Below are positions 1 to 5,109 of a stretch of DNA of 10,464 nt, in pieces. A program made the position numbers and the translations under genes. This stretch comes from Candidatus Iainarchaeum sp. (GTDB lineage: Archaea > Iainarchaeota > Iainarchaeia > Iainarchaeales > JAAZKV01): positions 1-10,464 of the forward strand of contig JAPLVQ010000147.1 in assembly GCA_026397035.1 (NCBI GenBank). The letters are read 5' to 3'. How positions within the stretch are numbered: the first letter of the stretch is position 1; every line of letters begins with the position of its first letter. A model generated the notes under the pieces. The model had not been told where the DNA came from. It was given only the letters and a program-made list of their open reading frames with translations, and did not search any database.

Positions 1-54
1 ATTAAATGGGGATTTATCTGCGAAGAATACAAAATCTAAATTAAATATATTTGT

Positions 55-2151
55 TTATCTCCCAAACATGTACCCTATTCTTGTTAAATCAAATGCGTTT
101 GAGAATTTATCACTCTCTGATTTTAAATCATTGATTTGTGCATCAAGCATATCAAGAACATCCTTATCATCAGTGCTGCCTTTTGCTGCCAGCTTATCTC
201 TTGCTGTTATAAGTTTATCAGTTCGTTCTTTGAGTTTTTGCGCGTAATTACCGTCCCCGAATAAGTAACTTACAATGCTTAAATTCTTCTGGTCCGCAAG
301 ATTCTTTTCTGAAGTATCACTTAACTGGCTTGCAAGTGCAGGGTCTGCCCGCTTAACCTGTGCCGCTAAATTCATGAGCTTATTATTTTTTGTTACATCG
401 TTACTAATGAATCTCAAGCACATATTGTTTACAATCATTGTGGCAATAGTTTTTGGGCTGTCTTTCATTTCATTACAAGTTGCAGCCGCCTGTCTTTTTG
501 CTTCGCAGTCAAGTGCAGCATTAGCCAGGCATTTTGCGGATTGCAAAGAGTACTGGTTTATTTGATCAAGAGTGTTTGTTGATTCCTGATTGCACCTGTA
601 TGCATTTCTTTGTGTTTCAAAAGTCAAATTGGATTCCATATTACCCATGAATTCGGCAATTATTTCATTATCAGTCATTGTACAGAGCTGCTGGGGAGAC
701 ATGGAGGATCCTGGACCCCTTGATTGATTTGTTTGACCAGACACTACTTTTTGGGCAACATAATTTGATCCTTGGTTACTTTGATTCGCCATACAATCTT
801 TTGAACAATTATTCTGGTTCTCTCCAAAATCAGGCTCGCAAATACCATTACCACAAACTGCTTGTGTTCCTTCAAACATTGCTCCAAAAAATCCAGTTAC
901 TGGATTACTCATCACAATATTTACCATTGTTTGAACAACAGGGTTTGTTGAAGTAGTTTCGGGGGTAGTGGTCGTTGTGGTTTCTGTTGCTGAGGAAGTA
1001 GTTGTTTGGGTAGTTGTGTCTGATGCAGGAGTTACTTCTGTTACAATAGCAGGGATATCTTGAGAAGGTTCTTGCGGAGGGCTTGTTTGTTTGCAAACCC
1101 AATTACTGTTTTCGCAAAAAGGTGCTTCTCCAGCTTGGCAAACTGGGCCAGAGCCATTACAGAAATTTTGTGAGGGATTATTTGGTTGTTGTCCTTGTTG
1201 AGGATTTGGGTTTCGCTGTTGTTGTGGATTTTGATTTTGCTGCTGTCCCTGTTGATTTGGTCCGGTACCTTGAGCGTATTCTTGAGTCGGGAAATTAAAT
1301 GTCGGCAACTGAATATTTGGTCCATTATTTGAATTCTTTTTGTATGCTTCACAACTAGTTCTGAATTTTGGAAGCTGATCTTGAATACTTTTCTTTGTAG
1401 CGGCAACCATTTCAGTCCTGCTTGTTAAATCAGAACTAGCCTGTTCATTACAGACCTTGATTATAAGATCCAGTGTAAAGTCTTTTGCTTTCATAGTGTC
1501 CGGATTATAACCAAGTTTTTTAAGATTAGATATTGTTTGAGGGGGTAAAGGAAGCTGTCCAGAACTCATTGTTGTGCAAAACAATTCAGGATTGCAAGTC
1601 TGTACTTCCAAACTAAACCGCTGACAAACATTAGACGCTTCCTGCGAACTCTGTACAACACCCGCAATCTCTGTTATTAAAGCATCTTTATCGGTTTTGC
1701 AACCATTTGAGAAATGAGTTGTATTTAGTGAAATCCAATTATACGCGGTAGTCATTCCTTCAACCATTTTCTGTTGGGCAACATACTCTGGATCAGCACT
1801 GCTGCTTGAAGGCATCCCAAAATTATTTTGAGGCTGCATCATCCCATTTTGAGAAGTATCATTTTGTTGCTGATTATTGTTATACGGCTGGTTTTGGTTA
1901 TTATTTTGTTGAGGTGATTGATAATTGTCCTGGGTTTGGTAGTTGTTTGACTGTTGGTTTTGGTTATTGATTGGTTGTGGGTTTTGTTGGTTATTGTTTG
2001 ATTGAGGCAATTGGTAATTATCCTGAAGTTGATTATTATTTTGTGGGAGCTGAGTGTCTGAAATGGGCAAAGAAGCATTTTCATCAGCGAGCGCGAATAA
2101 AGAAAATATAAGAATTAGAACAAGAATCAATCCAAATCTGTTGAGTTCCAT
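55..2151 (-). CDS. Secreted N/Q-rich, cysteine-rich surface protein (698 aa), function unknown
   Basis: I do not recognise a named family over the full length. The chosen start (ATG at 2149-2151) is internal to a longer open frame reaching 2226. It begins directly with a signal peptide (residues 1-22, cleavage likely after ALA) and has a TATA-like box 22 nt upstream, which suits a leaderless transcript. Order of segments: N/Q/P-rich low-complexity tract (about 28-112); a six-Cys region (C151-C267); a second N/Q/P tract (about 295-330); a four-Cys motif (331-353); a Thr-rich linker (about 375-402); a CGNGICEP...C...C motif (433-453), a type often seen in exported archaeal and bacterial proteins; and a six-Cys, mostly helical C-terminal region (490-578) ending in a charged coiled-coil-like tail. 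There are 20 Cys in all, an even number that suits disulfides. No C-terminal membrane anchor is seen, so it is probably released or bound non-covalently. Low-complexity linkers suggest a modular cell-surface protein; the role is unknown. Confidence 0.85.
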   Translation of the reverse strand: MELNRFGLILVLILIFSLFALADENASLPISDTQLPQNNNQLQDNYQLPQSNNNQQNPQPINNQNQQSNNYQTQDNYQSPQQNNNQNQPYNNNQQQNDTSQNGMMQPQNNFGMPSSSSADPEYVAQQKMVEGMTTAYNWISLNTTHFSNGCKTDKDALITEIAGVVQSSQEASNVCQRFSLEVQTCNPELFCTTMSSGQLPLPPQTISNLKKLGYNPDTMKAKDFTLDLIIKVCNEQASSDLTSRTEMVAATKKSIQDQLPKFRTSCEAYKKNSNNGPNIQLPTFNFPTQEYAQGTGPNQQGQQQNQNPQQQRNPNPQQGQQPNNPSQNFCNGSGPVCQAGEAPFCENSNWVCKQTSPPQEPSQDIPAIVTEVTPASDTTTQTTTSSATETTTTTTPETTSTNPVVQTMVNIVMSNPVTGFFGAMFEGTQAVCGNGICEPDFGENQNNCSKDCMANQSNQGSNYVAQKVVSGQTNQSRGPGSSMSPQQLCTMTDNEIIAEFMGNMESNLTFETQRNAYRCNQESTNTLDQINQYSLQSAKCLANAALDCEAKRQAAATCNEMKDSPKTIATMIVNNMCLRFISNDVTKNNKLMNLAAQVKRADPALASQLSDTSEKNLADQKNLSIVSYLFGDGNYAQKLKERTDKLITARDKLAAKGSTDDKDVLDMLDAQINDLKSESDKFSNAFDLTRIGYMFGR

Positions 2152-2173
2152 TCCTACGGTAAGGTAGAAGTAG

Positions 2174-2180
2174 TATTTAA
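2174..2180 (-). promoter_or_regulatory. Archaeal TATA-like box for the N/Q-rich surface protein gene
   Basis: Read on the minus strand the box is TTAAATA, with 22 nt between it and the ATG at 2151. Archaeal transcription starts about 25 bp downstream of the TATA centre, so the transcript would begin at or next to the ATG (leaderless). No Shine-Dalgarno site with usable spacing is present. This supports the start at 2151 over the upstream ATG at 2226. Confidence 0.6.
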
Positions 2181-2270
2181 CGCTTTTGCAGTAAAGGGTT
2201 TTGGTGAAATCCTTTAAAAAGCTCAAAAATTTCCAAAAAATAAGTTTGTTTTTGGATTAATTTACCAAAA

Positions 2271-2350
2271 GAAGCAGGTGTTGTTTGCAAAGGGCAAGTT
2301 TTGTTTAAGAGAATCAAGTGTTGTTTAAAAGAAACAAGTGCTGGTTATGG
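2271..2350. repeat. Four degenerate copies of a 20-bp tandem repeat
   Basis: Units begin at 2271, 2291, 2311 and 2331, with no gaps. The consensus is GAANCAAGTGTTGTTTAAAA. Unit 3 matches it fully; units 1, 2 and 4 differ at about 3 to 5 positions, unit 4 mainly in its right half. The core CAAGTGTTGTTT is best conserved. The array lies between divergent genes, 82-161 bp before the ATG at 2432 and 120-199 bp before the ATG at 2151. A 20-bp period is close to two helical turns, so each copy would face the same side of the DNA, as expected for regulator binding sites. It could instead be a decaying minisatellite. Confidence 0.7.
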
Positions 2351-2390
2351 TGCAAAAGGAGTTTTGTATTGCCAGCCAGTTATTTCGAAA

Positions 2391-2400
2391 GAAATATAAA
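2391..2400 (+). promoter_or_regulatory. Candidate TATA box for the two-gene surface-protein operon
   Basis: The sequence GAAATATAAA lies about 25 bp before 2420, giving a predicted start of transcription just ahead of the AAGGAG site and a leader of roughly 10 nt. A second AT stretch, TTATATAT at 2411-2418, is too close to the start codon to serve as TATA box for that ATG. Confidence 0.45.
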
Positions 2401-2420
2401 CAAAAAATGGTTATATATGA

Positions 2421-2426
2421 AAGGAG
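2421..2426 (+). promoter_or_regulatory. Shine-Dalgarno site AAGGAG deciding the start at 2432
   Basis: AAGGAG is followed by 5 nt and ATG at 2432; a neighbouring in-frame ATG at 2429 is only 2 nt away. The open frame extends back to 2318, but that part has no such site and runs through the tandem repeats, so it is unlikely to be coding. Confidence 0.6.
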
Positions 2427-2431
2427 TTATG

Positions 2432-2959
2432 ATGGAGAAAAAAAAGCAAATAACCCTGATTATTTCTTTGGTTGCAATTGTTGCAGTTGTGATCATACTG
2501 TTTTTGGTTTTTATTATATTTCCCAGCCAAAATAATGCACGGCTAAATCCAAATGAACGCATTCCAACAGACTCATTTGCCAGAGCAATTGATTCCAATA
2601 ATTCAGCGAATTGTGATACTTTGACTGACAAGGAGAGTGTTGAAAGATGCAAAACTTATTTTGCGATAGAAGAACTAAACCCTGATTTGTGCAGTACTTT
2701 AAGTGATGCGAACCTAGAAATAGTTTGTTTTAATAAAATTGCTGCAGCGTCAAATGATGATGCACCCTGCAAAAAAATTCCTGCTCTTGAAGAACAGGAT
2801 AAGTGTTCATTAAGAATAAATATAGACGGTTTATCCGAAAGTATCTGCAGTCAATTAAATACAATTGAGTCAAAAGATTATTGTTTTTTGAAAATAAAGG
2901 ACTGCAATAAGCTTTCGCAGCAAGAAATGATTTTGAGATGTAGTGAGGAATTTAAATGA
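2432..2959 (+). CDS. Membrane-anchored protein with five C-x11-C repeats (175 aa)
   Basis: Function unknown. Residues 3-5 are lysines and 7-30 form one hydrophobic helix, giving an N-terminal signal anchor with the rest outside the cell. A polar linker (31-60) leads to five repeats, each with two cysteines separated by exactly 11 residues: C61/C73, C87/C99, C113/C125, C139/C151 and C158/C170. The first four units repeat every 26 residues (13 residues between units); the last gap is shortened to 6. Each unit follows the pattern C-x-x-L/I then a charged, helix-prone stretch then C. I infer a disulfide-pinned helical-hairpin solenoid, a plausible scaffold or binding surface. The stop overlaps the next start (ATGA at 2956-2959), so the two products are probably made together and may work together. 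The start at 2432 is set by AAGGAG; 2429 is an alternative. Confidence 0.85.
   Translation: MEKKKQITLIISLVAIVAVVIILFLVFIIFPSQNNARLNPNERIPTDSFARAIDSNNSANCDTLTDKESVERCKTYFAIEELNPDLCSTLSDANLEIVCFNKIAAASNDDAPCKKIPALEEQDKCSLRINIDGLSESICSQLNTIESKDYCFLKIKDCNKLSQQEMILRCSEEFK
2945..2949 (+). promoter_or_regulatory. Shine-Dalgarno site GAGGA within the upstream gene
   Basis: GAGGA lies 6 nt before the ATG at 2956, inside the final codons of the preceding gene. With the ATGA stop/start overlap it points to translational coupling of the two surface-protein genes. Confidence 0.6.
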
Positions 2960-4536
2960 ATTATACATCAAAAATCAAAATAATCCTGCTTGCGCTGCTG
3001 ACTATTACTTTATTCGCATCGTTTGCTAATGCAATTACCTGTGGCAGTTATACTTGTACTTTGGATATGGTTTCGGGGATTAGTTCTAAATATGTTTGTA
3101 ACGGTAGTGGCGCCTCTACGGTCACCCAAACAGCATATGATAGTCGGGGGGATGCTCTTCAATTTTTTACTTGTTCGGGGACAATGGTTTATTGGCGTTA
3201 TTACAGCGGAATCTTAAGAACTGCTGCTTATTACGGCACTGTTTTAGGCAGTGGGACATATAATCAAATTACCCAAGCTGAACGTTCAGACTATAGTGAT
3301 CATATTTTTTCATTTAAATTAAATGATGTTTATGCAAATTGGTATTACAGCGATGGATACCTAAAAACAGCGGCTTATTACAGCAACAATATCAACGGAG
3401 ACTTTACTACTTATCATCAAATTACTCAGACCTTGACATTAACGGCACCGGCAGATTCAATAAGCTCATTCACTGTGCCTTCAGGAGGGAATACCAAAAG
3501 AGCCTACTGGAAATATTCTAATGGATTTGTTGGAATTCATGGGCGTTGGGGAGATTCGATAAGCGGCTTTAGTGTGACCGGCAATACTGCAACTTGGAAT
3601 TTTTATGATGGGTATAGTGAAACAACGACTCCCGGTTCGATGGTGTTAACTGATTGCGCACCTGTTAATGGTTCTTGCGGAACGGGAGCTACTACTTATC
3701 TATTTACGGCAAGTGCGTTTAGTGGTCCTCTTTGTAGTGCGGGAACACAATCGCCTGCGACAGTACTTTTTCCTGCGGCGGGGAGCAGCAAAAGTTGGAC
3801 TTGTGATGGATTATATGGGGGAACTACAGCCTCGTGTACGGCAACTCATAGTAGTGCTATGGATTGTACCCAGAGTGGAGTGACTGTGCCTCATGGGTCT
3901 AGTGCGACGTTTTATTTGACGGCAAGTGTTCCGTTTGGTTCTAGTTGTCAGTCTGAATCAAGAACTTGTACAAATGGTACTTTGAGCGGTTCTTATGCTG
4001 AAGTAAGTTGTTCTATTCTTCCTCAAAACGGGGGATGGAGTGCTTGGACGTCATGTTTAAATGAAAGTCAATCAAGAACATGTAATAATCCTGCGCCGGC
4101 ATGTGGCGGAAATTCATGCAGTGGTCCTTTAATTCAAACCTGCGGGGCTAACCCAGTTAATACTAACTCAATTATTAATCTTTTGGCAACATTTGATTCA
4201 AAGATTAATATTGAATCACAGTGCATTACAAGTTCTCCTGCAGAGGTTGTAATAAGTTACGTTGAAACAAATGAAGAAATTGCAAGATACTCAACTTATA
4301 CCTGCCCACAAAATTCTTCGATTACAAAGCATGATATTTTAGGGCTGAAGGACAAGTCAGTAATTTTAATTAGTATAACAATTCCAGCTCCCTGTACAGT
4401 ATGCACAAAAAAAGTTTATTTATCAATAAATCTTGGAAATAAACCTGCATCAGTTCCTGACAACAATTTATTGTCAATAATTGCGCTTATTGCTATTGTT
4501 ATTGGAATTATTTCAATAAAACGCAATAAAAAATAA
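2956..4536 (+). CDS. C-terminally anchored mosaic surface protein with W/Y-rich repeats and a TSP1-like module (526 aa)
   Basis: A signal peptide (1-26, ending ANA) is followed by a Cys-containing N-terminal segment (29-73). Four copies of a W/Y-rich beta repeat come next, around W80, W129, W185 and W214, with the core pattern WxYYSDGYxKTAAYY; copies 3 and 4 are more worn. A Cys module follows (about 234-294, with NGSCGT and GGTTASC), then a second (304-352, with VPFGSSCQSESRTC and NGTLSGSY). A module at 359-396 starts GGWSAWTSC and has TSP1-like spacing (RTCNNPAPACGG...C.G...QTC), although the usual CSxTCGGG part is shortened. A beta-rich domain (about 402-492) follows. The C-terminal helix (505-520) with IKRNKK is a membrane anchor with a cytoplasmic basic tail. 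There are 22 Cys. From memory, the two small Cys modules resemble ones in exported proteins of candidate-phyla-radiation bacteria; that is unverified. Adhesion or cell-cell contact is a reasonable inference, not shown. It overlaps the preceding gene by 4 bp. Confidence 0.88.
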   Translation: MNYTSKIKIILLALLTITLFASFANAITCGSYTCTLDMVSGISSKYVCNGSGASTVTQTAYDSRGDALQFFTCSGTMVYWRYYSGILRTAAYYGTVLGSGTYNQITQAERSDYSDHIFSFKLNDVYANWYYSDGYLKTAAYYSNNINGDFTTYHQITQTLTLTAPADSISSFTVPSGGNTKRAYWKYSNGFVGIHGRWGDSISGFSVTGNTATWNFYDGYSETTTPGSMVLTDCAPVNGSCGTGATTYLFTASAFSGPLCSAGTQSPATVLFPAAGSSKSWTCDGLYGGTTASCTATHSSAMDCTQSGVTVPHGSSATFYLTASVPFGSSCQSESRTCTNGTLSGSYAEVSCSILPQNGGWSAWTSCLNESQSRTCNNPAPACGGNSCSGPLIQTCGANPVNTNSIINLLATFDSKINIESQCITSSPAEVVISYVETNEEIARYSTYTCPQNSSITKHDILGLKDKSVILISITIPAPCTVCTKKVYLSINLGNKPASVPDNNLLSIIALIAIVIGIISIKRNKK

Positions 4537-4551
4537 ATAAAATTTTGGATA

Positions 4552-4567
4552 AAATTCAATAGAATTT
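4552..4567 (+). terminator. Weak AT-rich hairpin after the surface-protein operon
   Basis: AAATTC (4552-4557) pairs with GAATTT (4562-4567) around a 4-nt loop, 15 bp after the stop of the 526-residue gene. It is short and AT-rich and has no clear T-run after it, so it may not terminate transcription. Confidence 0.2.
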
Positions 4568-4592
4568 CTGCGCCGCTAAGTTTTTAGAAAAG

Positions 4593-4600
4593 TTTAAATA
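4593..4600 (+). promoter_or_regulatory. TATA box for the basic-protein gene
   Basis: TTTAAATA within AAAAGTTTAAATAG is a near-ideal archaeal TATA box preceded by an A-rich BRE-like stretch. Transcription would start near 4622, leaving a leader of about 50 nt that carries a GGTGAT site. Confidence 0.65.
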
Positions 4601-4611
4601 GTTTGACAGTG

Positions 4612-4629
4612 CTTGTCTTGTTGTACAAG
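4612..4629. promoter_or_regulatory. Candidate operator: CTTGT repeats with inverted ACAAG near the transcription start
   Basis: CTTGT occurs at 4612-4616 and 4617-4621, and ACAAG at 4625-4629 pairs exactly with the second copy across a TGT spacer. The element covers the predicted transcription start of the basic-protein gene, where a bound repressor would block initiation. It could also be chance in a short sequence. Confidence 0.3.
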
Positions 4630-4662
4630 TAGGGTATTCGAAATAATTTTGATATTTGTAAT

Positions 4663-4668
4663 GGTGAT
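4663..4668 (+). promoter_or_regulatory. Archaeal Shine-Dalgarno site GGTGAT
   Basis: GGTGAT matches the 3' end complement of archaeal 16S rRNA and sits 5 nt before the ATG at 4674. An ATG at 4661 just ahead of it opens only a seven-codon frame and is not the gene start. Confidence 0.65.
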
Positions 4669-4673
4669 TAAGG

Positions 4674-5051
4674 ATGAAAAGTAATCAAAGAAAAGCATTG
4701 CAAAAAGTGCGAAGACAAGCTAATGTAAAGGGTAAAGCAAATAAACTGGTTAGGCGTGCGTGGGGAGCGCATGTTAGAGAGACAGCATTAGTTCATGCAG
4801 AGCGTAATAAAGCAAGAGAAGAACAGCTTGGACGGTTAGTTTCTTCAAAAACAGGGCAAGAAGTTAATTTGAGGGTAGGTCCTCATGCAGCGGCATCGGA
4901 AGCATGGGCAAGAGCAAAAGGTGCGCATTTTCAACGACAGTGGGAAGCACGTAATGCTCTAGGAGTACCAAACAAAGTATTTGGTCCGCGAATTCCTGCT
5001 CCTTCCAGGCAACAATTACGATTATGGGCTTTGAAGAAAGCGAAAAAATAA
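4674..5051 (+). CDS. Small, very basic protein without aspartate (125 aa), function unknown
   Basis: Not recognised. It has 14 Lys, 16 Arg and 4 His against 7 Glu and no Asp, and 20 Ala. There are no Cys, signal peptide or membrane segments. Residues 1-60 are strongly helix-prone with regularly spaced Arg/Lys. A less charged middle (61-90) contains AAASEAWARAKGAHF. The tail has a Gly/Pro-rich stretch (GVPNKVFGPRIPAPS) and ends KKAKK. This composition is typical of a cytoplasmic nucleic-acid-binding or ribosome-associated protein, but no helix-turn-helix, zinc finger or histone fold is evident. Its own TATA box, GGTGAT site and convergent neighbour show that it is transcribed alone. Its codons look more GC-rich than those of its neighbours, which may reflect its Ala/Arg/Gly content or a separate origin. 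The good translation signals make it likely to be a real gene. Confidence 0.75.
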   Translation: MKSNQRKALQKVRRQANVKGKANKLVRRAWGAHVRETALVHAERNKAREEQLGRLVSSKTGQEVNLRVGPHAAASEAWARAKGAHFQRQWEARNALGVPNKVFGPRIPAPSRQQLRLWALKKAKK

Positions 5052-5075
5052 AATTATTGTTTGAAAGCAGAGAAA

Positions 5076-5098
5076 ATATTAATTGGGATATTAATTGG
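5076..5098. repeat. 12-bp direct repeat between convergent genes
   Basis: ATATTAATTGGG (5076-5087) is followed at once by ATATTAATTGG (5088-5098). It fills part of the 58-bp gap between the ends of the basic-protein gene and the minus-strand membrane-protein gene. Read on the minus strand it ends in a short T-rich run, so it may help terminate that transcript. Confidence 0.5.
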
Positions 5099-5109
5099 CA
5101 CCGTATATT

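Noticed and set aside
275..565. Plus-strand open frame with a hydrophobic stretch opposite the N/Q-rich protein gene
   Set aside because: It lies wholly within the coding region of the real gene, and I saw no promoter or ribosome site for it.
1905..2050. GT-rich repetitive stretch resembling a CRISPR or minisatellite
   Set aside because: It has no constant unit or spacers; it is the complement of Asn/Gln codons.
1839..2084. Minus-strand open frame rich in Thr, Asn and Ile
   Set aside because: It is a frame-shifted reading of the N/Q-rich tract of the real gene; the AAC/CAA codons give long open frames in all registers.
100..2100. Internal duplication of the first and last cysteine regions of the N/Q-rich protein
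   Set aside because: Both begin with a C-x-TD-x-x-(I/L)I-x-E-like stretch, but the later cysteine spacings do not align, so the similarity is too weak to claim by eye.
2152..2226. N-terminal extension of the N/Q-rich protein to an ATG at 2226
   Set aside because: It would put 25 residues ahead of a good signal peptide and place the TATA-like box inside the gene.
2318..2431. N-terminal extension of the C-x11-C protein to an ATG at 2318
   Set aside because: It runs through the tandem repeats and promoter, adds a Trp/Cys/Arg-rich peptide before the signal anchor, and lacks a ribosome site, whereas AAGGAG precedes 2432.
4661..4684. Seven-codon upstream frame (MVIKDEK) overlapping the basic-protein start
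   Set aside because: It has no ribosome site of its own and includes the GGTGAT site of the real gene; probably chance.
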